In this document: piece after piece, positions 34,401 to 42,614 of the stretch
How positions within the stretch are numbered: the first letter of the stretch is position 1
Layout: the number at the start of each line of letters is the position of its first letter
Origin: Terebella lapidaria
Lineage: Eukaryota > Annelida > Polychaeta > Terebellida > Terebellidae
DNA length: 64,000 nt
Direction of reading: 5' to 3'
Assembly (NCBI GenBank): GCA_949152475.1
Contig: OX424567.1
Location: 26,437,402-26,501,401 of the forward strand
Translations under genes and position numbers: made by a program
The notes under the pieces: generated by a model
What the model saw: the letters and a program-made list of their open reading frames with translations, nothing else
What the model was told of the DNA's origin: nothing
Databases searched by the model: none

Positions 34401-34508
34401 CCTATGTCAGTCATACGATGTGCTTGGGAGGTTTCCTTGCGTGTAGATGGTTTCTTGGCCTCATTTGAAAAGTCTTTTGATGCAAATCCACCGGTCAAGA
34501 TCTGCCAC
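16299..34508 (-). CDS. ACADL: Long-chain acyl-CoA dehydrogenase, mitochondrial (ACADL), 8 exons, first exon not found
   Basis: A flavoprotein of mitochondrial beta-oxidation that forms the trans-2 double bond in long-chain acyl-CoA and passes electrons to ETF. Exons in transcript order are 34508-34311, 22100-22070, 21933-21827, 19939-19772, 19350-19119, 17186-16971, 16708-16581 and 16473-16299; phases agree throughout and give 417 codons plus stop, close to the family's mature length. Diagnostic blocks are EEHDIFRQNVRRFMQEELIP, LWRKAGELGLLG, AIAMSEPEAG, SDWLLNGSK, HGISLFLVD, FEETRNYLKERRAFGKT and IYGGSNEIMKELIAR. Glycine in IYGG, where medium-chain enzymes have the catalytic glutamate, is typical of the long-chain type, whose base lies in the helix near MEAMFEETR. 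The transit-peptide exon should lie upstream, beyond 34508. Confidence 0.95.
16581..16708 (-). CDS. ACADL: ACADL exon: helical C-terminal domain
   Basis: Acceptor TATGCAG, donor TGGTG|GTGAGA. Encodes TVQHKMAELKTNICVARAF and LDSQLASMAKW, which align with human ACADL. Confidence 0.94.
16971..17186 (-). CDS. ACADL: ACADL exon carrying the catalytic-base helix
   Basis: Exactly 72 codons, acceptor CTTCTAG and donor CAG|GTCAGT. Encodes DTAELFFDNVRL, LLGKENKGFYYLMNELPQER and FEETRNYLKERRAFGKT. In long-chain dehydrogenases the catalytic glutamate sits in the helix around MEAMFEETR; a glutamate is present there. Confidence 0.95.
17400..18545 (-). pseudogene. Gag-protease relic of an LTR retrotransposon in an ACADL intron
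   Basis: Minus-strand frames with stops and shifts encode a Gag-like helical region (HLRQIRLVASHKGWTEEQAG, then FELRVLGRNAFLDLCP), a Pro/Ala-rich linker, and near 17710-17755 a Cys-rich knuckle CYYCNKQGHFWWLQC (CX2CX4HX5C, one residue longer than usual). Further on, NIGMNFLRTHWVLTDF near 17480-17530 resembles the end of a retropepsin domain. No reverse transcriptase follows. It lies in the intron between the ACADL exons at 17186 and 19119 and is broken beyond function. Confidence 0.7.
19119..19350 (-). CDS. ACADL: ACADL exon: DLQGIKT to GLKAG
   Basis: Acceptor TTTTCCAG. The first base T completes AGT (Ser) carried from the previous exon, giving the AGSD signature across the intron. Encodes SDWLLNGSKTFISNG, HGISLFLVD and KKIGLKAG. 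Donor GGC|GTAAGT. Confidence 0.95.
19371..19575 (+). repeat. Truncated TTAGCCCAAGGGCTAA-type element
   Basis: Starts with a TTAGTCCAAGGGCTAAG hairpin and AGGTTACCGG, then a partial GGTCA-type unit. No closing hairpin is seen before the ACADL exon. Confidence 0.6.
19634..19797 (-). repeat. 39-bp in-frame array of an ACADL exon end and splice donor, 4 copies
   Basis: Read on the minus strand, each unit encodes AMSEP, two variable residues, G, then RYMII, and contains GGCAG|GTACAT or a variant. Copies 1, 3 and 4 keep a GT donor; copy 2 reads ACAAATAC and has lost it. All units are open in the exon's frame. Confidence 0.93.
19772..19939 (-). CDS. ACADL: ACADL exon whose 3' end is tandemly repeated
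   Basis: Acceptor CTTCCAG. Encodes SYSNFSAFGGTTVHSDIV, EQIKHYIPEMTAG and GAIAMSEPEAG, ending at GGCAG|GTACAT. Its last bases and donor are the first unit of a 39-bp array that runs into the intron, so the true donor could be any of three intact copies. Confidence 0.93.
19980..21121 (+). mobile_element. Hairpin-ended element with central GGTCA tandem array
   Basis: The left end has CCCAAAGGCTAAG and AGGTTACCGGAC; the right end has a palindrome, CGGACC ATA GGTCCGGTAAGC. In between are about seven to eight units of some 134 bp, each with a GACCTTGAAAATGAGGTCA word and ACAATTGATTCC. The plan (short terminal hairpins, subterminal inverted repeat, central tandem units) resembles the HINE/DINE/pearl class of non-autonomous Helitron relatives known from molluscs and insects; that assignment is inferred. 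Confidence 0.7.
21122..21560 (+). repeat. Element tails with GGACGGAC tandem bases and two closing hairpins
   Basis: GGACGGACGGACG-type repeats at 21225-21280, then closing termini near 21443-21488 and 21525-21555 (AATAGGTTATC then GGTCCG forms). These are tail ends of hairpin-ended elements stacked next to each other. Confidence 0.65.
21827..21933 (-). CDS. ACADL: ACADL exon: LWRKAGELGLLG
   Basis: Acceptor GGATGCAG, donor GAAGT|GTGAGT. Encodes LWRKAGELGLLGANIP, DLGGVGADF and TAIVQEEV of the N-terminal helical domain. Confidence 0.94.
22070..22100 (-). CDS. ACADL: ACADL 31-nt microexon
   Basis: Flanked by TTCTTCAG and GTATGT. It supplies FDEAGVIAKE, which fills precisely the gap between EELIPRRE and LWRKAG (human WEKAGEVSRE), and repairs the phase on both sides. 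Confidence 0.9.
22435..26378 (+). mobile_element. Long hairpin-ended element with GGTCA arrays, interrupted by the 1.4 kb repeat
   Basis: Starts TTAGCCCAAGGGCTAA then AGGTTACCGGA, and closes GGACCATAGGTCCGGTAACC. Arrays of about 134-bp units occupy 22500-23480 and 24940-25930, followed by an AAAATGGCC-type tail and GACGACG bases. The 1.4 kb repeat sits inside at 23484-24925. Confidence 0.7.
23484..24925 (-). mobile_element. 1.4 kb repeat, copy 2, inserted in a GGTCA array
   Basis: Full-length reverse complement of 6965-8382. It is flanked by ATAACATTTCCT on both sides (23472-23483 and 24926-24937), a candidate 12-bp target duplication. It cuts one unit of the surrounding tandem array, so it arrived after the array formed. 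It encodes no clear protein. Confidence 0.82.
26390..26880 (+). repeat. About 150-bp tandem repeat, 3-4 units
   Basis: Units share TTTCCGAGATATCGA, GAAAACGAAAAA and AAGGTCAAGGTCAAAGGTCA. They lie directly after the closing hairpin of the 22435-26378 element. Divergence between units is moderate. Confidence 0.75.
27311..30629 (+). mobile_element. Nested hairpin-ended elements with 452-bp direct units
   Basis: Two left ends (27311 and 27766, TTAGCCCAAGGGCTAA type) and two right ends (closing at 29264 and 30629, GGTCCGGTAACCTAAAA). Inside are four copies of a block beginning AATGGCTGTTTTGACCTTTC near 28169, 28621, 29507 and 29963; two neighbouring pairs are spaced about 452-456 bases. Open frames of 60-83 codons recur on both strands only because the block repeats. 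Confidence 0.72.
30640..31520 (+). repeat. GGTCA-type array, diverged
   Basis: Six or seven about 134-bp units with ATTGATTCCTAAGCTGTAAAG and GACCTTGA words, ending at a G-run near 31533-31563. Confidence 0.7.
31565..33578. other. Unassigned part of the large ACADL intron
   Basis: No exon, hairpin terminus or tandem array was recognised. A 101-codon AT-rich frame at 32368-32673 has no family signal and no plausible splice context. Confidence 0.4.
33580..34180 (+). repeat. Left part of a TTAGCCCAAGGGCTAA-type element
   Basis: Starts TTAGCCCAAGGGCTAA near 33581, then degenerate AGGTCA-rich units. No closing hairpin is seen before the ACADL exon at 34311. Confidence 0.6.
34311..34508 (-). CDS. 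ACADL: ACADL first exon in window: N-terminal helix
   Basis: Acceptor ATTGCAG, donor GAAGA|GTTAGT. Encodes MTDIGTRKIFTEEHDIFRQN and VRRFMQEELIPRRE, matching TDIGIRRIFSPEHDIF of human ACADL. It begins in mid-codon, so at least one more 5' exon, with the initiator and mitochondrial transit peptide, is needed. Confidence 0.93.
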
Positions 34509-34818
34509 CTGCAATATCAGAGTGCCAGCTGGTATCAAGGCATATAGATATTAATATGTATTGTGTTTCAGACTAGAGCCTGCAGGCCGCATGGGTGTAT
34601 ATTCCCCTGATGCCCTATCATCCCTGTTCAAGTAGGGCCTACACCTGAATCATCCTCGGATACAGACATTGACAAAGACGACAGTATTATTGCCATTCAG
34701 GATATCTCCCGTATTACGGAAGCGTAGAAGGGCCACCCAGGAAAATTATTTTTTTTAAATTCCCGACTTAGTAACTCGATAATATCGACTTAGTATCTCG
34801 ATAATATCGACTTATAAC

Positions 34819-35210
34819 ATGGCGGACTCTAAATTTATGATTCGACCAAAAACATTCAGTGGTGGCACAGATGAAGAAGCCACACACTGGCTTTCTCTTT
34901 TTGAAATTTTGGATTATCAGATGACCAAGCACTTTCTAGTTCCCCACACTTTCTAGACAAACTCGCATGAACGTGGTACAAACGATTAGGCGTGGATACT
35001 AAATCTTCATACGCAGACCTGAAAACTGCATTCAAGACCTATTTTTTTGTGATAAAAAGGACATCCATATAAATGAACTAAAATTTTTCGCATTCAAACA
35101 ATCGGACTCCATGCACAGCGGTGAGTACTTACTCACAGCCAAACAGGAAGCAACAAAAGCAAATATTCATGAACAACAAATGATCCGTGTCACTGCTAAT
35201 GGCTTATAAC
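34819..35210 (+). pseudogene. Gag-like relic of an LTR retrotransposon
   Basis: ATG at 34819 opens a frame with IRPKTFSGGTDEEATHWLSL, which resembles the start of Ty3-type Gag (FSG..DE...W). After a shift, a further Gag-like piece (TWYKRLGVDTKSSYADLKTA) follows. Stops then dominate. No protease or polymerase follows. The gene was not recognised at family level beyond this resemblance. Confidence 0.45.
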
Positions 35211-36074
35211 CCTTTCTCACCGCTCACAGTCACGAGTATGCTTCACGGAAGACGCCGATAGAAAAATATATGCAATTGCAATCCGTCGATTATCACAGCC
35301 GGTAAATTCGTGGTATCCGTGAAAAGGAAACTCACGGCAGTCCGCCGGGTCATATTGCATAATTGTTGGGCGTGGCCTTTAAGCAAATGATATCCCGACA
35401 TATCTCACGAACGTCGCGGAAGACAGCGGTAATACCACTAAGGGTAATCTATTTGCTGCGTACGATATTGAAAGCTAATAGAATACCCATATGTGTACGA
35501 AGCAAATAGCAAAAGAAATGGGCCAAAGAGAACCACACATTCCTAATATGTGCATTCCACATAAATACGTATTAGGTACTCATAGCTGAGAAAAGTTCTA
35601 GCTAAGTAGCATTATTCCCAGAAAAAACACGTACCAAGCAGGCCTACCCCCCTCTAAATTCACTCAATTTCACTACTGTTTTTATGAAAACGGCCCTTTT
35701 TCGTTTCTAAACGGGACAAGAAATAATTGTAAGCCAGGTTTGTGGCAAAGAAATATCCACTCCGTCATTTACAACACAAACATTGTCAATTAGTCATGCA
35801 AATCGTGATAAATACACATATTTTTTATTGCCGTACGCCGCAAATGTTAACTGTACGCAACAAACCAATGTCGACTTATATGTGATCTTGAACGCAAAAT
35901 ACATACATTTCACTGTCGAGTCATGGATATTTCATTTGAAGAATAATTTCTGGGGTATTGGGGTGAGGGATGCATGATATCTACTAACACATATACGGTG
36001 GCTGATATATGCCATAATTACTTTTTTTTTTGCAACACGCTTCACAACATGCAAAAAGAAAAAAATTAAACTCA

Positions 36075-36315
36075 ATAATTTTGATCGCGCAAGTTCAAAA
36101 CTATTAAAATCGCGATCAAAATTATTTCTGACGTGTAGAAATAGTTTTGAACGCGTGCAAAACATTTTGATCACGTTCAAAATATTTTGTACGCGTTCAA
36201 AACTATTTAAATCGCGATCAAAACTATTTCTGCACGTCAGAAATAGTTTTGATCGCGATTTTAATAGTTTTGAACGCATAGAAAACATTTTGAATGTGTA
36301 CAAAACTAATTCCGT
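36075..36315. repeat. Large imperfect palindrome with GATCGCGA and GAACGCG boxes
   Basis: The words ATCGCGATCAAAA, AGAAATAGTTTTGA and GTTCAAAACTATT alternate on both strands, so that the left and right halves around 36232 are near-complementary. Both strands therefore encode similar short peptides, which is a symmetry artefact. Confidence 0.8.
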
Positions 36316-36376
36316 ACGTAGCAAACTAATTATTTACATTTGAAAAAGAATGGGTGTGAGCCCCCAGTAAGAAAAA

Positions 36377-36412
36377 CGTAAATAATTAAATTGAGCGCTC
36401 AGTTTAATTATT
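36377..36412. repeat. Short near-perfect palindrome
   Basis: AAATAATTAAATTGAGCGCT is followed by CAGTTTAATTATTT; the halves around AGCGCT are complementary with one mismatch. Confidence 0.75.
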
Positions 36413-37123
36413 TGAAAACGCAGATCTGTCCTGAAGGAAATACATGTATTCTATAATTTCTACTCTAGAATGACGTTAATGTTGCATTCCCTTATTATGA
36501 TTTTGGTGCAAAAAGATTAAAATTGGCCTTTCCTTTGTATTTTCGATGTATTTTTTTACATAAACCGTGAATTTGGTGAAAATGCGTGATTTTGCAAAAC
36601 AAAGAGGGGCCTCCCAAGAAACTGCTTCCCATGGCATGCATATATATGGATTATTTGTGCCTAAGAGATGCTGTTTCCAATGTGCAAAACAAGAAGAGCT
36701 CTCAGAATATATGTGTTATTGATATAAACACCGTTTTTGAGAAAAAAATGCATATTTGAATTTTCGGCCGAACTAACAGAATTCCAGTTTAGCAGCTCAA
36801 CTCCCGATGTTATGTTATTGAATCCCATAAAAGTGAATTATATCATATTTTTGAAAATTTGATACCAGATTGACGATGATTTGCTTGTGTAGCTGACCCT
36901 TTTATGTCATTCCGGCCCAATATTTGTGATATAATTAATATTTATAATTCCATGTGGCGCACATAATTCGTGGTTCTTTACAACAAAACTGCATCCTGGT
37001 TCATAAATCCAAAGTGATATAACTTGCACCCCTGAAACTTTGTAGGCCCTACACATATTATCTAGATCATAATTCATCACAATTAATTATCAGATGGAAA
37101 TGACATCAGGATCCCCTACTATT

Positions 37124-38982
37124 CAGGCATGACAACACCAATCATATTGTGTCATATCCGTTACATCAGAGAATTCCCTATTTTGAAAACGGGGGATGCC
37201 CTTGATTCCCCCGCAGAATGGTGTGAGATATTTTGCTATGGTTGGTTGTTGACCCGAGCTGGTTCGCATTGCACACGAACAGTTTCAAGACCACAGCACG
37301 CACAGAACGGCTCGGACGACGAACGATATATCTGGGTTGTCAGGCATGAAAATCAGTTGTTTTAAGGGGGTACCCTCAGAATTCGAGCTGTAGCAAAAAA
37401 TCCAATTTATCAACATATATTTTCCTTACTATAGTGAGATGAGGAAATGAATTGGCTAGCTTTGTACATAAGCTGCTAAGGTTCAACTTGTTTCTGGGAC
37501 GGAGCTATGGAGACTTTAATCTGGGCTATTTATTACTGTTTTGTATGGTCGAAGGAATTAGTGAAATTTGTCCACAAGCGACCAGGCTACTGTATTCATG
37601 CGCATTTTCACGTGTCCAAAATGTTTGTACACGTAAATATTTGGAACGGACGCTCAAAGATAAACTATGGAAATATTGGTCTGTACTGTATCAGTGTACC
37701 AGCGTACCAGCGTTCAGAAGACATCGCTAAGCGAATCTGTTAATGGTGAGGCGTTATGATGTTATAAATAATTATAGTCAATACAGCGCTGTGCATGGTG
37801 ACTTTAGTGGTAGGCTATTTACCAACCGTTGACGAGAGGTCAGACGTATTGTTGTTTCCAAAATGGGTCTCAATACTCCTACCAAACTTTTCTGTGCCAT
37901 TTCATGACAGTTAATGATTGAACGATGATGAATAGTTCAAGTTTGCGAATCGGAAAGCAAAGAGCAAATGTTCGGGCGATATTACAAGAAATACTCCGAC
38001 CTTCGATCTCACGCTGGGTAAGGGGCCGCTCATTATTCATCAGGTGGTGGGGGGGGGGGGGTGAGGGGAGGGTAAAAAACTTTTCAATATTATTAGACTG
38101 GGGCGCCTCCTACCCCCCCCCCCCCAAATAACAGGGGGGGGGGGGGGAGGTGAGAGGGTAGGACGTGTTTTCAAGATAAATTACACCGGGAAGTAGCTCA
38201 GTTTGGCTTCTGCAGTTTATGGCCTTCATCTTCTATAAATGAATTGAGAGCATTGAATGGGCAAACGCACATCCTTTGTAGCGGTCTAAAACAGTGTTTT
38301 AGGCACGCCAATACCGCCAGCTTCTGGGGACCTTGAGGACAGATTTCAGTAACTCCTTCGGCCATTCAAAACAATGATAAAAAGCCCAAAGTCAAGTCTC
38401 CATAGCTCCGCCCCAAAACAAGATGAACCTTAGCAGCTTACTAGCCTTAGTATAAAAAAGGCTAGCTTATTCATTTCCTCATCTCACTATGGTAAGAAAA
38501 ATATAGGTTGAAAAATTGGATTTTTTGCTACAGCTCATTTTCTGAGGGTACTCCCTAAAACGACTGTTTTTCATGCCTGACAATCCATATTTATCGTACG
38601 TCGTTTGAGCAGTTCTGTGCGTTTTGTGGTCTTGAAACTTTTCCTGTGCAATGCCAATCAGCTCAGGTCAACAACCAACCAAAGCAAGTCATCTCCAATC
38701 ATTCTGCGGGGGATCAAGGGCATCCCCCGTTTTCAACATAGGGAATTCTCTGACTGTAACGGATATTTAATTTCTGGGTCCGCACACAATTTTGTGCATT
38801 TGTTCGGTTTTGTAGCGGAGTAATCTTTCAAAAATCTACATGTTTGTGTAGAATTCACTCCAAGGTGTATTCTGGTCCAAAGTTATATTAATATTTCGAA
38901 TCCTGATGACTGTAAGCAGGACCAAATCCTCGAATTTCCTGTAACGGATATGACGTAATATGATTGGGGTTGTCATGCCCTG
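37124..38982. mobile_element. Foldback element with about 400-bp inverted arms
   Basis: The left arm (37127-37530) and right arm (38385-38766, continuing 38940-38982) are reverse complements by eye: GGCATGACAACACCAATCAT at the left tip against ATGATTGGGGTTGTCATGCC at the right tip, and the inner AGACTT and GGAGCTATGGAGAC words also match. The centre has G- and C-runs at 38046-38150 and no transposase frame. Confidence 0.8.
38767..38938. mobile_element. Short insertion in the right arm of the foldback element
   Basis: About 172-185 bases with no counterpart in the left arm, bordered by CTGTAACGGATAT on both sides (38754-38766 and 38939-38951), which looks like a 13-bp target duplication. The inserted sequence itself was not recognised. 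Confidence 0.65.
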
Positions 38983-38983
38983 A

Positions 38984-39400
38984 GGCCTGCCCTCATGCTC
39001 TGAGGCCTTGAGGCCTGACAACACCCATCATATTTCGTCATATCCTGTTGTCATGCCTTGAGGCTTGACAACACCGATCATATTGCGTCATATCCGTTAC
39101 AGTCAGAGAATTCCCTATTTTGAAAACGGTGGATGTCCTTGATCTCCTGCAGAATGGTGGGGGATATTTTGCTATGGCTGGTTGTTGACCTGAGCTGGTT
39201 GGCATTGCACACGAACAGTTTCAAGACCACAGCACGCACAGAACGGCTTAGATGACGAACGTTATATGGGTTGTCAGGCATAAAAATCAGCCATTTTAAG
39301 GGGGGTACCCTCAGAATTCGAGCTGTAGCAAAGAATCCAATTCATCAACCTATATTTTGCTTACTATAGTGAGATGAGGGAATGAATTGGCTAGCTTTGT
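38984..39400. repeat. Extra foldback-arm copy with stacked terminal fragments
   Basis: 39061-39396 is a third copy of the arm, in the orientation of the left arm. Between 38984 and 39061, short terminal fragments (CCTGACAACACCCATCATAT and TTGTCATGCCTTGAGG) lie head to head. Confidence 0.75.
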
Positions 39401-39469
39401 ATATGTAACAAAACCAATACAACTGACCGCGCAAAACGTTCATTAGGAATGATCCCACATTCGCTGAAG

Positions 39470-39850
39470 AGTCGTTCGCGGAGGCAATGTTCACGGAGGC
39501 ACCGTTCGCGGAGGTACCGTTCGCAGAAGAATACCGGTGGAAGAACCGTTCGCGGAAGCACTATTCACAGATGAAGTCTTCAATACGTGGTCCCGTTCGC
39601 GGAGGAACCGTTCGCGGAGGAGGCCAGACGACTTCCGTGCAGCTGACTCCTTCTCCAGGGCCTTTGAGTCACCGGGATTGGACTAACTACCTGGAGAACC
39701 AGTCGACTAACGGGAGGGAAACTTTATCGGGACGGGATGGAGAGAAGCCTTCGGCGAAGAATCTTGTGCACTATTATTTTTAATGCGATCATACAATGCT
39801 TCCTGTCTGACTTATCCATCTGTACGTCACGTGGGTGACCGACAATTCAA
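39470..39850. repeat. GTTCGCGGAGG short tandem repeats and flank of the gypsy element
   Basis: CCGTTCGCGGAGG and variants (TTCACGGAGG, TTCGCAGAAG) recur about nine times in 150 bases. The region abuts the 3' side of the minus-strand retrotransposon and may be part of its LTR, but no matching copy was found on the other side. Confidence 0.6.
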
Positions 39851-39886
39851 TTGTAAGTTGATGATCGGATGTTTATAAGTTTTAAT

Positions 39887-41410
39887 TTATTCATGTCTGA
39901 GTTGATAACCTGGCCCTCCGACAGAGTCGAGGGAACTCCGAAATCGTGTTCCGGTCCATAACTGGCTGGACGGGTACGCTGGTTGATAGGGATCTCGTCC
40001 CAGCGTATGGCTTGGGCCCCGTGCGGGGTCATCGGCGCAGGCACCATTGCCATAAGTTCGTTCACTTGCCGTTGGAACTGTGAGATCCGAGGTGTCCATT
40101 CCGGGTTCGAGTCTGACACTTGGTGACGCTCGGTGAAGATACGATCGCCAGGGGTGGTCCGACAACTGAGGTGAAAGTGGCGATTTTTCTGTGGCGGCAT
40201 CGTGGTCCTGATGAGGGTGGCGGCGCGTGCTGGTGATTCGTTCGTGATGACGTGGCATCCGTCTCGGTAGTCCGATCTGTCTCTGAAGACTTATTCTGCA
40301 CGGTGACATTCCAATGATGGTATAGCTCCTGGATGTGTTCCAAACGGTCACTAGACGATTTGTTTTCAGAGTCTTCACTACTTGGCAACTCAGGAAGCGA
40401 TACAACATTATCGCGATAGTTCGGGTGGTGTAGATCACCTTCATACGGTTTGATAGCATCAAGATGGACGACATGTGTGTTACGTGGGTTCGACACTAGG
40501 GCTATCAAATAGTCCACGTCAGTAACACAGTCTAGAACTCTCTAAGGTCCGGTCCATGGTCATGTGAATTTATTGTTCTGCTTGTGGGGTAGATAATAGT
40601 ATCGTACCAACTCTCCGAGTTGGAATTGAGGGCGATGTTTCGCGTGAGCATCATATCCCAATTTTTGGCGGGTCTCCGCTTTTTGCAAGTGGTCTTGTGC
40701 GAACCCGTGTGCGGTCCTGATGGCAGTTCGTAAGTATTCCACATACTCTGGTCCGCATGAGGGTAGCGGTTCTGGGTCATACGTTAGGAATACTAGATCC
40801 ACTGGCAGATTGCATTCATGTCCGTACACCATCATATGTGGAGTGCACCCAGTAGATGAGTGAACTGAGGTGCGGTACGCCATTAGTATGTGTGGTAAGT
40901 GCAAATCCCGGTCATTTCCTCGATCGCTGATGAATGCACTTGACATATTCAGCAAAGCCCGATTGAACCAGTCAACCTGACTGTCACCTTGTGGTCCTTA
41001 AGGTGTAGTCCGTATTTTCTTCACGCCTAGTAGGCGTACAACGTTCCGAAACAGTGATGACTCAAACTCAGTTCCTTGATCACTGTGTATGGCTCTCGGT
41101 ACCCCGTGGTACACGATCCACCGATTCACTAGAACGTCAGCGAAATTTTTAGCCATATGACAACAGAGCGGGAATGCATACATATACTTGATGCATCACA
41201 AGGATATATCTATTTCCACGTCTGGTGGTTGTGGGTATCTAAGATATCCAGTGCGATCCGATCGAATTGGGCTTCGGTCGGCAGTTGTGTTAATGACGAT
41301 CCTTTAGGTGTTGGTTTCCTTTCTGTGACAACACTGTGGGCAGTGAGCACACCTGCAGGCAACATCCAGCGCCAGGCCTGGCCAATAGAATCGGCGCGGT
41401 ACTTTATCAA
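39887..41410 (-). pseudogene. Integrase core and C-terminal region of the gypsy element
   Basis: AQFDRIALDILDTHNHQTWK (first catalytic Asp region), then NRWIVYHGVPRAIHSDQGTE (second Asp in SDQG), then LPHILMAYRTSVHSSTGCTP (after the Glu region), and a tail with GELVRYYYLP and a late VHLDAIKPYEGD block. Separate frames show several shifts. Confidence 0.85.
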
Positions 41411-41705
41411 TAGTTCGCTGTATTCCGAGGTGGCCTACGTCCTTGAGGTCGTGAAGTGGATGTAGGATATGCTATCGGAGGTGAACTGAGGTGAACTGTC
41501 AAAAAAAAGATCGGAGGTGAACTGAGGTGAACTGGTGAACTTAGGTGTTGGTTTCCTTTCCGTGACAACACTGTGGGCAGTGAGCACACCTGCAGGCAAC
41601 ATCCAGCGCCAGGCCTGGCCAATAGAATCGGCGCGGTACTTTATCAATAGTTCGCTGTATTCCGAGGTGGCCTACGTCCTTGAGGTCGTGAAGTTGATGT
41701 AGGAC
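41298..41705 (-). repeat. Tandem duplication within the integrase finger region
   Basis: Bases 41305-41465 and 41545-41705 are nearly identical (for example CAGGCAACATCCAGCGCCAG). Between them lies a GGTGAACTGAGGTGAACTG repeat tract (41477-41540). The second copy breaks the integrase frame. Confidence 0.88.
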
Positions 41706-41745
41706 CACTGTCCGCAAGGCGGCAGGCAGTACAGTTTTTACCACT
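41541..41745 (-). pseudogene. Integrase zinc-binding domain of the gypsy element
   Basis: Encodes LHQLHDLKDVGHLGIQRTID, FYWPGLALDVACRCAHCPQC: an HHCC zinc finger (H, H, C, C all present) of a Ty3 integrase. Confidence 0.82.
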
Positions 41746-41995
41746 GTTCATCTGGCTGGATCCGGCTCAATATTCCGAACCAATACTCCATCATGTAGAG
41801 CCAGAAGACTCCATCGTGAGAACAGAATTTCAACTTCCTCTCCGTGTCGCGCGACCTCCTTTGTGGTCGGCTGTCCGCTGTCCACTGACGTACCAGTCCG
41901 ACGCTCGGGTCGGCTTGCTGGGCGGCAACAATATCGGCAGTGGAATAGTCCTATAACCTTTGGTGGCCACTAATTTTGGTATCCAAGGTATGCAC

Positions 41996-42560
41996 TCAGG
42001 CCGCTTGGCATATTGAGATCATTCGAGATGAGACCAGTGATGTTATCGTATCACTGTCCAGAAGGTCTCTCTCGGGTATGACTGGAACAATAGTTATCCG
42101 CCTAACTGGGAGTTCGCCTGAACTCTTTTCTGGATCCGTGGGAGGCACAATGAGGCCGCCAGGGCAGTCAAAATGATTACAGCTATGACACCGTGAAAGT
42201 GCATCAGCATTTCCGTGAAGCTTTCCGGGGCAGTGTCCAATACGAAAGTCATATTGCTGTAATTTAGCTAAACAACGGGCCAGCATTCCGTCCGCATCAT
42301 TGTAGTTTTTCAACCATTGCAACGAGCTGTGGTCCGTCCGTAGTAGGAATTCTCGTCCCCACAGATAATGTCTGTAGTGCTGAATCATTTCAACTACAGC
42401 CAACAGTTCACGATACGTGGTGCAGTAGTTCCGTTGTGTGTGAGATAGCGTTTTGCTCAGAAATCCGATTGGAATCTCCTTTCCGTTGGCACGATGTGAT
42501 AATGGCCTCCGATAGCATATCCGTTTGCGTCCATATCAAGGATGAAATAGTCGTCTGCAT
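41996..42560 (-). pseudogene. RNase H relic of the gypsy element
   Basis: Begins FILDMDANGYAIGGHY (first acidic residue in the LDMDA position), then EMIQHYRHYLWGREFLLRTD, HSSLQWLKNY and HGNADALSR, all typical Ty3 RNase H blocks with their Asp and Glu residues. Confidence 0.85.
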
Positions 42561-42614
42561 CCCGTGATGGGTGGGCGAGCTTGGGGGCCTTGATGAGTGG
42601 CATCCTGTAACCTC

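Noticed and set aside
38186..38260. tRNA-like start GGGAAGTAGCTCAGTTTGGC
   Set aside because: Fits an A-box, but no B-box or acceptor-stem pairing follows.
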